A DNA stretch of 64,000 nt. Origin: Nocardia terrae (lineage in GTDB: Bacteria > Actinomycetota > Actinomycetes > Mycobacteriales > Mycobacteriaceae). Below the pieces are notes generated by a model. The model was not told the DNA's origin. It searched no databases and saw nothing but the letters and a program-made list of their open reading frames with translations. The stretch is from the NCBI RefSeq assembly GCF_009760405.1, contig NZ_WRPP01000010.1, forward strand, positions 62,001 through 126,000, read 5' to 3'. Position 1 is the stretch's first letter; every line of letters begins with the position of its first letter. Both the position numbers and the translations under genes were made by a program. Of this stretch, positions 1-8,344 are shown piece after piece.

Positions 1-1
1 C

Positions 2-550
2 GCATTCGTTGCCGCTGCCGCGACCGGGATCGCTGCGGGGACCGGTTATGCCGTGCCCGTCGATCAGGCTCCGGCGGTGCAGCAGGCTTCGTCGACGCTG
101 CAGGGGACGCAGCAGGGTGTTGATTACAGTGTGGCGCTGACCGATGCGAACGACATCGTCACCAAGGTGAGCGGTGGGCAGTTCAGCCTGGATGCGGCGA
201 ACCAGACCGTGTTCCTGAAGAATCAGGCCGGCGCCGAGGTGCTGCGGGTGCCGTTGAGCGGGGTGCTGGCGGGTAAGCAGTACGCGCTCACCTCGGATAT
301 CGACGCCACCGGGACGCAGTTGACGCTGACCCCGACCTCGGCTCCGGTGTCGGGCGCCAAGGACATCGACTCGCAGGCCGATTTCTTCGGGCAGCTGCAG
401 CATGCGGCGCTGGGCGGGATCATCGGCGGCATTCTGGGTGCGTTCCTGTTCGGGATCGGCGCGATTCCGGGGGCGATCATCGGTCTGCTCATCGCGGGCG
501 GGCAGCCGCTGATCGATTCGGGCTCGGCCTACTTCAGCGGGCAGCCCTGA
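2..550 (+). CDS. Secreted glycine-zipper protein, 5' end outside window
   Basis: The reading frame is open from base 2, so the start lies upstream of the window. The visible N-terminus (AFVAAAATGIAAGTGYA) looks like the end of a signal peptide. A roughly 90-residue beta-rich extracellular part follows, beginning QGVDYSVAL. Near the C-terminus is a hydrophobic glycine zipper (GGIIGGILGAFLFGIGAIPG). It is a clear paralogue of the protein at 14420-14956: same order of signal peptide, GVDYSV block and glycine zipper. Its stop overlaps the cobK start, so the two may be translationally coupled. Function is unknown. Membrane insertion through the zipper is an inference. Confidence 0.75.
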   Translation, partial: AFVAAAATGIAAGTGYAVPVDQAPAVQQASSTLQGTQQGVDYSVALTDANDIVTKVSGGQFSLDAANQTVFLKNQAGAEVLRVPLSGVLAGKQYALTSDIDATGTQLTLTPTSAPVSGAKDIDSQADFFGQLQHAALGGIIGGILGAFLFGIGAIPGAIIGLLIAGGQPLIDSGSAYFSGQP

Positions 551-1296
551 AAACGCTGATTCTCGGTGGCACCCGGGAGGCTCGGGAACTGGCCGACATC
601 GCTTCCGGTGAGCGGGGATTCGAGATCGTGTCCTCGCTCGCCGGGCGCGTGCGCGAACCTGTGCTGCCGGTCGGCGAGGTGCGCGTCGGGGGATTCGGGG
701 GAGTCGAGGGGCTGCGGGAGTGGCTGGCGGGCAATGGGATCGAGGCCGTGGTGGATGCGACGCATCCATTTGCCGGGGGCATCACGGCCAACGCCGCCGC
801 TGCGGCGGCGAGTCTCGGATTGCCGATAGTGCACCTGCGGCGCCCGGGCTGGGCCGAGCGGGAGGCGGATCGCTGGATCCATGTTCCCGACCTGGCGTTG
901 GCGGCGGAAGCCGCTGCGGCGCTGGGGAAGCGGGTCTTCCTGACCATCGGGCGCCAGGGTGTGGGCGCGTTCGCGCACTCGGATGCGTGGTTCCTGATCC
1001 GTGCCATCGACCCGCCCGAGGGTGATGTCCCCGAGAATCACGAATTGCTGCTCGCCCGTGGGCCTTTCAGTGTCGAGGATGAGATCGCATTGCTGACCGA
1101 GCGGGACATCGACGTCCTGGTGACCAAGGACAGCGGGGGAGCGCTCACCGAGGCCAAGCTGACCGCCGCGCGTGCGCTCGGCCTCGCGGTCGTGATGATC
1201 GACCGGCCACCGCTGCCCGAAGGCGCGCGGCAGGTGGAAACCGTTGCGGCGGCGTGGGATTGGCTGCGCGCTCGGCGCGAAACCGCCGAGCGCTAG
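547..1296 (+). CDS. cobK: Precorrin-6A reductase CobK
   Basis: CobK reduces precorrin-6A to precorrin-6B in aerobic cobalamin synthesis. The N-terminus reads (M)KTLILGGTREARELA, the nucleotide-binding start expected of CobK/CbiJ. Later blocks include VVDATHPFAGGITANAAAA, TIGRQGVGAF and VTKDSGGALTEAKL, all typical of the family. Length is 249 residues, as usual. The first ATG/GTG-type codon in frame is well inside the conserved nucleotide-binding region, and no ATG, GTG or TTG precedes it in the nearby frame. The likely start is therefore CTG at 547, which overlaps the upstream stop as CTGA. AGCGGG about 10 bases upstream is a weak ribosome site. The product is near certain; the CTG start is an inference. 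Confidence 0.9.
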   Translation: MKTLILGGTREARELADIASGERGFEIVSSLAGRVREPVLPVGEVRVGGFGGVEGLREWLAGNGIEAVVDATHPFAGGITANAAAAAASLGLPIVHLRRPGWAEREADRWIHVPDLALAAEAAAALGKRVFLTIGRQGVGAFAHSDAWFLIRAIDPPEGDVPENHELLLARGPFSVEDEIALLTERDIDVLVTKDSGGALTEAKLTAARALGLAVVMIDRPPLPEGARQVETVAAAWDWLRARRETAER

Positions 1297-1311
1297 CCCA
1301 TTGCCGCCGGG

Positions 1312-1857
1312 TCAGGACAGGCGGCTGGTGCGGTCCAATAGCTCGGGCAGGCGGTCGAACCACTCCAGGACGGCCCGCTCGTAGCGGATTCCGAAATCGA
1401 GGGTGGCACGCTCGAACGGCGACATGCGCTGCTCGTCCTGGCCGGACAGGTAGCCCGACAACCGTTGTTCGTGGACGGCGCGGTTGGCGGCGACGATGCG
1501 CTCGAGCCGTCCGGAGTCCACGAATTCACCGAAGGACAGGGTCAGCAGCAGCGGCACCCGGATCGTTTCGGCGCCCGGGTCGCGGGCGATCCACTCCGCG
1601 AACGCCTCTCGGCCGTCCTCGGTGATGCGGTACGGCGTGCGATCGCGCGCGCCGGATTCACCCTTCTCCACGAGTCCGAGCTGATGCATGGTGGCCAGCT
1701 CCCGATAGACCTGGCTCTGGGTGATGGTCCAGAAGTCGCCGATGCGCTCCTGGGCCATCGCCACCAGATCCCACCCGGACATTTCGCCCTGGTGCAGGAA
1801 GCCGAGTAGGGACGCTGCCGTCGAGTTGAGCGGGCGTCGAGCTTTGTCTTCGGTCAC
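1312..1857 (-). CDS. PadR-family transcriptional regulator
   Basis: A 181-residue protein with an N-terminal PadR winged helix (LLGFLHQGEMSGWDLVAMAQ, then QVYRELATMHQLGLV) and a C-terminal helical dimerisation part (Vir_C-like, from about residue 95). GTG at 1857 was chosen because AAGGAG lies 7-8 bases upstream; the longer open frame runs back into cobIJ and has no such site. It starts 35 bases after the cobIJ stop on the same strand, so it may be the last gene of the cobH-cobIJ unit or have its own promoter in that gap. PadR proteins usually repress a nearby gene in response to a small ligand. The target here is not evident. Confidence 0.85.
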   Translation of the reverse strand: MTEDKARRPLNSTAASLLGFLHQGEMSGWDLVAMAQERIGDFWTITQSQVYRELATMHQLGLVEKGESGARDRTPYRITEDGREAFAEWIARDPGAETIRVPLLLTLSFGEFVDSGRLERIVAANRAVHEQRLSGYLSGQDEQRMSPFERATLDFGIRYERAVLEWFDRLPELLDRTSRLS

Positions 1858-1892
1858 CGGCACTCCTTCCAGCCACGTTCTACTGTGGAATA

Positions 1893-3647
1893 TTAGTCTC
1901 CGTAGCGACGCGAGGTGAACACCCTGGGTCCACCGGCCGCGTCGAACACCGTGGTGGTGGACGCGCCCACGATCAGCAGGGTCCGCATGTCCACCTCGGC
2001 CGGATCCAGGTCCTGCAGGGTCACCACCCGCACCGATTCGGTCGGCCCGCCCACATCGCGGCCGATCACCACCGGCGTCTCGGGCTTGCGATGCTCGAGC
2101 ACCAGCTCCCGCATGGCCGCCACCTGCCACTGCCGCTGCGACGAGGCGGGGTTGTACACCGCGAACGCCATATCCGCTGATGCCACGGCCGAAATGCGTT
2201 GCGCCACCGTCTCCCACGGCTTGAGCCGATCCGACAGCGACAGCATGGCGAAATCGTGCCCCAGCGGCGCGCCCATCCGGCTGGCCACCGCGCTGGCCGC
2301 GGTCACCCCCGGCAGCACCCGCACCGGCACATCGCGCCACTGCGGATCGGCCGACTCCTCGATCACCGCCGCCGCCATGGCGAACACCCCGGGATCCCCG
2401 GACGACACCACCACGACCTTCGCCCCGCCCTTGGCCATGTCCAAAGCCATTCCGGCCCGCTCGGATTCGACCCGATTGTCACTGGCATGCCGCCGCTGCC
2501 CGGCCCGCACCGGCACCCGGTTCACATACGTCGTGTACCCGACGATGTCGGTCGCCTCGGCCAGCGCCTGCGCTACTTCGGGCGTGGTCCATCCCTCAGC
2601 GCCGGGTCCGAGCCCCACCACCACGACCTCGCCGAACCGGCGATCCGCCTCCGGATCGGCGGTGATCGCGGATGCCGGTGTCCCCGGGTCGGTGTGGCGA
2701 TGGATAGTCGTGGGATTGGCGACGCTGCCCTGCTGCGCCACAGGAGATTCGGTGGCGGTCTGTGCTCCGGCCGCTCCCGTCCCCGAGGTGGCCTCCGCTC
2801 GCGACCGAAAGATAGCGGGTGCGCCGGGATTTCCTGCGGCGGCTGCGCTTTCGGTGTCGGTCGAGATGGCATCGATCGCCGTTGCGATGGGCGCGTGGCG
2901 TACGTCCTGCGTGGTCAACGGGATTCGGGTGGCGGGTTCGGGGCCCGGCACGATGGTGATCGCGAAGTAGGGGACGCTCGAGTCGTCGACGTCGGCGGCA
3001 CGCAGGACACGCTGGCGGGTGGAGCTGGCGCGTTCGACGTAGTAGGCGTCGTCGAGGCGGCCGGAGTCGGAAAGGGCCTGGCGGACACCGGGGTACGTGC
3101 GGCCGAGCTTCATGATGGCGGCGGCGTCGGTTTCGCGCAGGCGGGCGGTGAGTTCCTCGGTGGGCATGGTGCCGGGGAGGATGGTCAGGACCTGCTCGCC
3201 CTCCACGAGGGGAGTGCCCAGGGCGGCGGAGGCGGCGCTGACCGAGGTGACGCCTGGGATGATCTCGGTTTCGAAGCGGTCGGCCAGGCGGCGGTGCATG
3301 TGCATGAACGAGCTGTAGAACAGCGGGTCGCCCGCGGCGAGCAGGGCCACGGTGCGGCCCGCGGACAGGTGCTCGGCGAGCAAGGCGGCTGCGCGCTCGT
3401 AGAATTCGTCGATCGCGCCCTGATAGCCGCCGGGATGATCGGTGGTCTCGGTGGTGACCGGGTAGACCAGGTGCTCCTCGAGCTGCCCCTCGCGCATGTA
3501 CGGCGCGGCGATGGCACGCGAGATGCTGCGGCCGTGGCGGGCGCTGTGGAAGGCGATGACGTCGGCCTCGGCGATGACGCGGGCGGCCTTGACCGTCACC
3601 AGTTCCGGATCGCCGGGACCCAGCCCGACACCCCAGAGCTTGCTCAT
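1893..3647 (-). CDS. cobIJ: Bifunctional precorrin-2 C20- / precorrin-3B C17-methyltransferase CobIJ
   Basis: This is a fusion of two SAM-dependent tetrapyrrole methylases. Residues 1 to about 255 are CobI (GVGLGPGDPELVT loop, AAGDPLFYSS, IIPGVTSVSAASA). Residues from about 335 to 584 are CobJ (VVGLGPGAEGWTT, VSSGDPGVFAMA, LPGVTAASAVASRMGAPLGHD, AVYNPAS). CobI methylates C20 of precorrin-2; CobJ methylates C17 and contracts the ring. The same fusion is known in Mycobacterium. A linker of about 77 residues, rich in Ala, Thr, Ser and Pro, separates the halves. The start overlaps the cobH stop by 4 bases (ATGA), so the two genes are translationally coupled. Confidence 0.95.
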   Translation of the reverse strand: MSKLWGVGLGPGDPELVTVKAARVIAEADVIAFHSARHGRSISRAIAAPYMREGQLEEHLVYPVTTETTDHPGGYQGAIDEFYERAAALLAEHLSAGRTVALLAAGDPLFYSSFMHMHRRLADRFETEIIPGVTSVSAASAALGTPLVEGEQVLTILPGTMPTEELTARLRETDAAAIMKLGRTYPGVRQALSDSGRLDDAYYVERASSTRQRVLRAADVDDSSVPYFAITIVPGPEPATRIPLTTQDVRHAPIATAIDAISTDTESAAAAGNPGAPAIFRSRAEATSGTGAAGAQTATESPVAQQGSVANPTTIHRHTDPGTPASAITADPEADRRFGEVVVVGLGPGAEGWTTPEVAQALAEATDIVGYTTYVNRVPVRAGQRRHASDNRVESERAGMALDMAKGGAKVVVVSSGDPGVFAMAAAVIEESADPQWRDVPVRVLPGVTAASAVASRMGAPLGHDFAMLSLSDRLKPWETVAQRISAVASADMAFAVYNPASSQRQWQVAAMRELVLEHRKPETPVVIGRDVGGPTESVRVVTLQDLDPAEVDMRTLLIVGASTTTVFDAAGGPRVFTSRRYGD

Positions 3648-4279
3648 TCTTGTTCGCTCGCAATCGCATTGAGGGCGGCGGCCGTGATGGCGCTGCCGCC
3701 GCGCCGGCCCCGCACGGTCAGGAATTCGACGCCGCCGTATTCGGCCAGCGCCTGCTTGGATTCCGCGGCCCCGATGAACCCGACGGGAATACCGAGCACC
3801 GCGGCCGGGCGGGGCGCGCCCGCGTCGAGCATGTCGAGCAGATGGAACAGCGCGGTCGGCGCATTGCCGATGGCGACCACCGCCCCGTCCAGCCGATCAC
3901 GCCAGAGTTCCAGCGCCGCAGCGGATCTCGTATTGTCGATGGCCGCGGCCAGTTCGGGCACGCGCGGATCGCGCAACAGGCACAGCACCTCGTTGTCGGC
4001 GGGCAGCCGCTTGCGCGTGACCCCGGAGGCAACCATGTTGGCGTCGCACAGAATCGGCGCGCCCGCACGCAGCGCCGCCCGCGCCTTGGCCACCACATCG
4101 GTACTGAACTCGACGTCCCCGGCCAGATCCACCTGCCCGCAGGCGTGGATCATGCGCACCACCACCTGCGACACATCCGCTGGGAACCGGGCCAGATCGG
4201 CCTCGTCCCGAATGGTCGCGAACGAGCGCCGATAAATCTCGGCCCCGTCTTTGAGGTAGCTGGTACGCACGTCGGACAT
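3644..4279 (-). CDS. cobH: Precorrin-8X methylmutase CobH
   Basis: CobH moves the C11 methyl group to C12, converting precorrin-8X to hydrogenobyrinate. The sequence is full length (211 residues), with the catalytic histidine in RMIHACGQVD (residue 45), the ILCDANMVASG block, IGNAPTALFHLL, and the C-terminal RGRRGGSAITAAALNAIA. ATG at 4279 is preferred over an in-frame GTG nine bases upstream. TACTGT lies exactly 7 bases before the ATG, the arrangement of a -10 box for a leaderless mRNA in this group of bacteria, and no ribosome site is visible. It is the first gene of a cobH-cobIJ unit and overlaps cobIJ by 4 bases. Confidence 0.95.
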   Translation of the reverse strand: MSDVRTSYLKDGAEIYRRSFATIRDEADLARFPADVSQVVVRMIHACGQVDLAGDVEFSTDVVAKARAALRAGAPILCDANMVASGVTRKRLPADNEVLCLLRDPRVPELAAAIDNTRSAAALELWRDRLDGAVVAIGNAPTALFHLLDMLDAGAPRPAAVLGIPVGFIGAAESKQALAEYGGVEFLTVRGRRGGSAITAAALNAIASEQE

Positions 4280-4373
4280 GGCGTCCACAGTAGATTTCGC
4301 CCTCCGAGCGGCCTCGAGTGGGTAGTGCGCGACGGCCTGCGGACGAGCGCGACCGCCGTACCGTGCGGTTCGG

Positions 4374-4811
4374 TCAGGTGCGGGGGCGTTCGATCAAGCG
4401 GGACATGACGATATTGCTGCGAGTGCGCCCGACCCGCGCGTTCTCCCGGATCCGCTCGACCGTGGCCTCTATTTCGGCCATGTCCGTGGCCATCACGTGG
4501 ACCAGCGCGTCGGCCTCGCCCGCAATCGTCCACACCCCGACCACCTGGGGGATCGGTTCGAGGCTGCGGCGCAGTTCGGCGGGGGAGATGTTGTCGCGGT
4601 AGAAGACTTCGACATACGCCTCGGTGCGCCAGCCGAGCGCGGCCGGATTCACCACGGCGGTGAAGCCGGTGATCTGCCCGCCCGCCACCATCTTGTCGAC
4701 CCGGCGTTTGACCGCGGGCGCCGACAATCCGACGGCCGCCCCGATCTCCTGGAACGAGGCGCGGGCGTGCTCGAGCAGGTGGGCCAGGATGCGACGGTCG
4801 AGCTCGTCCAC
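4374..4811 (-). CDS. Lrp/AsnC-family transcriptional regulator
   Basis: A 145-residue protein beginning (M)DELDRRILAHLLEHARASFQEIG, the standard AsnC/Lrp helix-turn-helix, with recognition helix near SAPAVKRRVDKMV. A RAM ligand-binding domain follows (AYVEVFYRD, GVWTIAGEADALVHVMATDMAEIE). GTG at 4811 is supported by AAGGAG 7 bases upstream; the longer frame to 4883 has no such site. It is divergent from the dimethylargininase gene. The same pairing of an AsnC-type regulator with a dimethylargininase-like gene occurs in M. tuberculosis (Rv2324/Rv2323c), so it probably controls that gene in response to arginine, ornithine or a related amino acid. The ligand is an inference. Confidence 0.9.
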   Translation of the reverse strand: MDELDRRILAHLLEHARASFQEIGAAVGLSAPAVKRRVDKMVAGGQITGFTAVVNPAALGWRTEAYVEVFYRDNISPAELRRSLEPIPQVVGVWTIAGEADALVHVMATDMAEIEATVERIRENARVGRTRSNIVMSRLIERPRT

Positions 4812-4967
4812 GGTCGGCTCCTTCTCGCAATGATGCGCACGCATCGTTCTGACGCAATGATTCGCCGCGATATCGGTGATCAACGCAACGAATCGCTATT
4901 TCCAGTGCAACGGTACGCCACATACCTTCAGCTCAGCCCGGTCCGCGCCGCTACCGAGGGAGTCTCG

Positions 4968-5840
4968 TTGACGTCCGTAGCCACCCTGCCCGCCCGTGAT
5001 CCCGCCGCCCGCCGTCCCGTTCCCCGCCGCTATCTCATGTGCCGCCCGGAACACTTCGAAGTCACCTACGCCATCAACCCGTGGATGGACACCTCCGAAC
5101 CGGTCAACCGTGCCCTCGCGCTGGCCCAGTGGGACGGTCTGCGGGCTGCCTACGAGGCGCGCGGGCATCGGGTCGAGGTGATCGAACCCGTTGCGGGGCT
5201 GCCGGATATGGTATTCGCCGCCAATGGCGGGCTGATCATCGGCGACCGCGCGCTCTCGGCGCGCTTCGCCAATCCCGAACGCGAGGCCGAAGGCCCGGCC
5301 TACCACGACTGGATGGCCGCGCGGGGCTTCACCGCCGTCGCCGCGGCGCGCGAGACCAATGAGGGCGAAGGCGATTTCGCCATCGCGGGCGAGCGCATCC
5401 TGGCCGGAACCGGGTTCCGCAGCGCGCGCGGCGCGCACGAGGAGGTGGGGGAGTTCTTCGGGCTGCCGGTCGTCTCGCTGGATCTCGTGGATCCCCGCTT
5501 CTACCACCTCGATACCGCGCTCATGGTGCTCGACGACACCATCGCCTACTACCCGGCCGCCTTCAGCGGTCCCAGCGCACGCCTGCTGGCGCGGTTGTAT
5601 CCCGATGCCATCATCGCCACCGACGAGGACGCGAATGTGCTGGGCCTCAACGGCGTCTGCGACGGCTACCACGTGTTCCTGACCGAGAAGGCGACCGAAC
5701 TGCACGAGCAGTTGCGAGCCCGCGGGTACGAACCGGTCGGCATCGACCTCTCGGAGCTGCTCAAGTCCGGCGGCAGCGTGAAATGCTGCACGCTGGAAAT
5801 GCACCAGGTCAGAACGGCAACCGGGTCCGGAACGGACTGA
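4968..5840 (+). CDS. ddaH: Dimethylargininase-like amidinohydrolase
   Basis: A member of the amidinotransferase/dimethylarginine dimethylaminohydrolase fold. Visible motifs are RRYLMCRPEHFEVTYAINPWMD at the start, the ETNEGEGDF acidic loop, the catalytic His in FYHLDTAL, and the catalytic Cys in VKCCTLEM near the C-terminus. Such enzymes release citrulline from methylarginine or act on arginine in arginine/ornithine catabolism. The start is taken as TTG at 4968 because GAGGGAG precedes it by about 6 bases and the next in-frame ATG (5037) would cut the conserved N-terminal strand. That gives 290 residues. Its 3' end overlaps the convergent membrane gene by 32 bases. Confidence 0.88.
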   Translation: MTSVATLPARDPAARRPVPRRYLMCRPEHFEVTYAINPWMDTSEPVNRALALAQWDGLRAAYEARGHRVEVIEPVAGLPDMVFAANGGLIIGDRALSARFANPEREAEGPAYHDWMAARGFTAVAAARETNEGEGDFAIAGERILAGTGFRSARGAHEEVGEFFGLPVVSLDLVDPRFYHLDTALMVLDDTIAYYPAAFSGPSARLLARLYPDAIIATDEDANVLGLNGVCDGYHVFLTEKATELHEQLRARGYEPVGIDLSELLKSGGSVKCCTLEMHQVRTATGSGTD

Positions 5841-6360
5841 CCGCTGGATCGTGCAGGGGGTGCGCCATGATCAGGAAGCGCAGCAACATGATCGCGCCGC
5901 TGATCTGCAGCCCCGCCAACGGAATCTCAGCGAGCACGGCCGTGCCGACCGAGACCCACACATCCCCGGCATCGGCGGTCACGATGTCGAACCAGGCGTC
6001 CACGAGCAGCAGGATGCCGGTGGCGAACGCCGGGAGCAGCACCATCACCCGGCGTTTCCAGCCCAGATACGCGGTGCTCGCCATCAGCAGCACCAGCATG
6101 ATGTCGTAGCCGATCCACGCCAGCGACCAATTGCGGGCGTGGTACTCGGCCGGCAGCGAGAAGCCGAGGTAGACGATCCAGGGAATCAGCCCGAGACAGC
6201 CGGCGACCATGAGCGTCAGACGAACCCGCCGATGCACCCGCACCACCTCCGGTCGGGGCAGCACCCGCTCGGGCGGCGGCTGCAATCGCCGAATGAGAGC
6301 CCGCCGCTCGTCATCCGACATCGCCGCGATCTCCTGATCGCTGAGCTTCGACACGGTCAT
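5809..6360 (-). CDS. Four-helix integral membrane protein, unknown function
   Basis: A 183-residue protein. A hydrophilic N-terminus with a charged helix (LSDQEIAAMSDDERRALIRRL) precedes about four membrane segments: LTLMVAGCLGLIPWIVYLGF, WIGYDIMLVLLMASTAYLG, VMVLLPAFATGILLLVDAWF, and LAEIPLAGLQISGAIMLLRF. ATG at 6360 has GGAGGCGGGAG upstream and was preferred over a start 48 bases earlier. It belongs to a group of conserved actinobacterial membrane proteins whose function I do not know. Convergent with ddaH. Confidence 0.75.
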   Translation of the reverse strand: MTVSKLSDQEIAAMSDDERRALIRRLQPPPERVLPRPEVVRVHRRVRLTLMVAGCLGLIPWIVYLGFSLPAEYHARNWSLAWIGYDIMLVLLMASTAYLGWKRRVMVLLPAFATGILLLVDAWFDIVTADAGDVWVSVGTAVLAEIPLAGLQISGAIMLLRFLIMAHPLHDPAVSPFRTRLPF

Positions 6361-6513
6361 GATCGACTCCCGCCTCCGCCGGTCACGGAAACCACACTGC
6401 CTCAGCAAGGATCGTCGTACCGCCGCCGCTCATGTCCGTGCTGACACACCGGGCCGAATTCCGAGCGTAGGCCGATCCGATCATCGTGCGATACCGATCG
6501 GGTTGTCGAGACC

Positions 6514-7032
6514 TCAGTCGTCGCCGGCGGCGCGGCGACGGCGCGCGGCGCGGCGATCGGGGTCGAGACGTTCCCGCATCCGATCGTCGGCCCCGGGACC
6601 GGCGAGGAACGTGAAGTCGATCGTGGACAGCGGTCGGCCGCTGTCCCGGTCGACGAGGCCGGGGACGATCTCGTCACCGGTCTCCCGATCGACCAGGATC
6701 ACGCTCGGTTCGGCGGTGTCGGCGTGTTTGCGGCCCCATTCGTAGAGGGCCACCACCACGGGGAAGAGGTCTCGGCCCTTGGCGGTCGCGATGTATTCGT
6801 AGCGCGGCGGTGCGTCGTGGTAGCGCCTGCGTTCGAGCAGACCGGTCTCGACGAGGGTGCTCAGTCGCCTGGTCAGCATGTTCGGGGCGATGCCGAGGTT
6901 GTATCCGAACTCGTCGAACCTGCTGAATCCGTCCAGGGCGTCTCGCATGATCAGCAGGGTCCACCAGTCGCCGACCTGATCCAGCGCACCGGCTATCGGG
7001 CATCCCATGGACTCCACACTCGTCCGTCGCAT
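6514..7032 (-). CDS. HxlR-family transcriptional regulator
   Basis: A 172-residue winged-helix protein of the HxlR (DUF24) family: CPIAGALDQVGDWWTLLIMRDALDG, then FDEFGYNLGIAPNMLTRRLSTLVETGLL and the wing RRRYHDAPPRYEYIATAKGRDL. The conserved near-N-terminal Cys of CPIA is present; in redox-sensing relatives this residue is the sensor. The C-terminal 70 residues carry a longer tail ending in a basic run (RRAARRRRAAG), beyond the usual family end. It is divergent from an NAD(P)-binding oxidoreductase, the usual arrangement for an HxlR regulator and its target. GGGAGA lies 8-9 bases before the ATG. Confidence 0.88.
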   Translation of the reverse strand: MRRTSVESMGCPIAGALDQVGDWWTLLIMRDALDGFSRFDEFGYNLGIAPNMLTRRLSTLVETGLLERRRYHDAPPRYEYIATAKGRDLFPVVVALYEWGRKHADTAEPSVILVDRETGDEIVPGLVDRDSGRPLSTIDFTFLAGPGADDRMRERLDPDRRAARRRRAAGDD

Positions 7033-7053
7033 CCGGCGATTCTCCCATGCACC

Positions 7054-7079
7054 TAGTTACTTGCATAATGGTAGTCACT
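7054..7079. promoter_or_regulatory. Candidate HxlR operator: direct repeat TAGTNACT
   Basis: TAGTTACT (7054-7061) and TAGTCACT (7072-7079) are repeated 18 bases apart in the divergent region between the HxlR gene and the oxidoreductase. CATAAT between the repeats could serve as a -10 element. The local AT content is far above the surroundings. Binding by the adjacent HxlR protein is an inference. Confidence 0.4.
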
Positions 7080-7158
7080 AATTTAGCGTGGGGCGCCGCG
7101 GTCCTCTTCGGCCGCGATCCGGCACTCACCCGCGGGTGAACTATCGAAAGGATGTGCC

Positions 7159-8106
7159 GTGAGCTCCATCGATTCCCGGTCCACGACGCTGGTCATCGGG
7201 GCGGGCGGCCGCCACGGCGGCACCGGTTCCCATGTCGCGCAGCGTCTTCAGGAGCAGAACCACACCGTTCGCGTCCTGGTTCGCACCGAAGATGAACGCG
7301 CGCAACGCCTTCGTGCGCTCGGAGCGCAGATCGCGGTGGGCGATCTGCTGGATCGCCGGACCCTCGATGCCGCGGTCGACGGCGTGGACACGGTGTACTT
7401 CACCTACCCCGTCGCACCCGGTGTCGTGCAGGCCGCGACGAATTTGGCCTCGGCGATGCGTGCCGCCGCGAGCACGCCGCGATTGGTGGTCATGTCGATG
7501 GCGGCCACGGCCGCCGACAGTCCCAGCGGGCTGGGCCGCGCGCATTGGGCGGCGGAGGAGGTGTTCTCCTGGGCCGGACTCGAACCGGCCGTCCTGCGTA
7601 TCGCCGCGCTGTTCTACGAGAACATCCCGCTCCTGCACGCCGAGTCCATCCGCCGCACCGGAGGCTTCGCCAACAGCTTCGGAGCGGCGGCCATGCCGTG
7701 GATCAGCGGACATGATGCCGCCGATCTCGCCGTGGCCGCCCTCATCGACCCGGACCGCTACCCGGCCGCCACCACGTCCTACCCGCCGGGCGCTGCCGTG
7801 CACACGCATGCCGAGATCGCCGCGCTCATCGCCGCCGAAATCGGAAGTCCCGTCGGTTATCAGCAGATTCCGGCCGCGCAATGGCAGCGCGACCTCGAGG
7901 ATCTGGCCCGGCGGGACACGCTCGCGACGATCAATCCCGAGATGGCCCAGCACATCTCGAGCCTGGGCGCGAAATTCTCACAGAACCCGGTCGCGCCCCG
8001 ACTCGACAGCACCGCGCTCGGCGAGGCGATAGGGCACCCGCCTCAGACCTTCGCCGACTTCATTCACAACCATCGCGACCGGTTCATCGAAGCGCCGACC
8101 GACTGA
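7159..8106 (+). CDS. NmrA-like NAD(P)-binding oxidoreductase
   Basis: An atypical short-chain dehydrogenase of the NmrA/NAD(P)H-azoreductase-like group, 315 residues. The dinucleotide-binding loop is at the N-terminus (LVIGAGGRHGGTGSHVAQRL), followed by VRVLVRTEDERAQRL, GDLLDRRTLDAAVDGVDTVYFTYP, and an HDAADLAVAAL block typical of the family. The active-site Tyr-x3-Lys of classical SDRs is not present, as usual for NmrA proteins. GTG at 7159 has AAAGGA 8 bases upstream. It is divergent from the HxlR regulator and probably controlled by it, which suggests a role against reactive electrophiles or quinones. The substrate is unknown. Confidence 0.85.
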   Translation: MSSIDSRSTTLVIGAGGRHGGTGSHVAQRLQEQNHTVRVLVRTEDERAQRLRALGAQIAVGDLLDRRTLDAAVDGVDTVYFTYPVAPGVVQAATNLASAMRAAASTPRLVVMSMAATAADSPSGLGRAHWAAEEVFSWAGLEPAVLRIAALFYENIPLLHAESIRRTGGFANSFGAAAMPWISGHDAADLAVAALIDPDRYPAATTSYPPGAAVHTHAEIAALIAAEIGSPVGYQQIPAAQWQRDLEDLARRDTLATINPEMAQHISSLGAKFSQNPVAPRLDSTALGEAIGHPPQTFADFIHNHRDRFIEAPTD

Positions 8107-8344
8107 ACGCCGAGACGACACTCCGAGTGGGCCCTCGAGCCGGCGCCCCAGAGCTCTCTGTCCGGACCGGCGGCCACCTTCGTGCCCATCGGCTCCGCCG
8201 CGGACGGCCATCCGCTCGCGCTCATGGTGTTCGGCCCGCCCTTGGCGATGACGCCGTGCACGCGGCGGCCAACCGCACTCCGACCCGATCGACTCTCCGG
8301 GCGAGAACGGCGCGGCATCGCGCTTGCCGAGGGAGCGGATCGGT
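8107..8344. other. Gap with no convincing gene
   Basis: About 240 bases between the oxidoreductase and the cobG stop. No complete gene is visible. A short plus-strand frame from about 8170 reads PAATFVPIGSAADGHPLAL, faintly like a piece of an amidase-type enzyme, but it has no start and quickly loses resemblance. It may be a gene remnant or chance. Confidence 0.3.

Noticed and set aside
1858..2340. Longer PadR protein starting inside cobIJ
   Set aside because: The extra residues are an out-of-frame shadow of CobIJ; the GTG at 1857 has a strong ribosome site.
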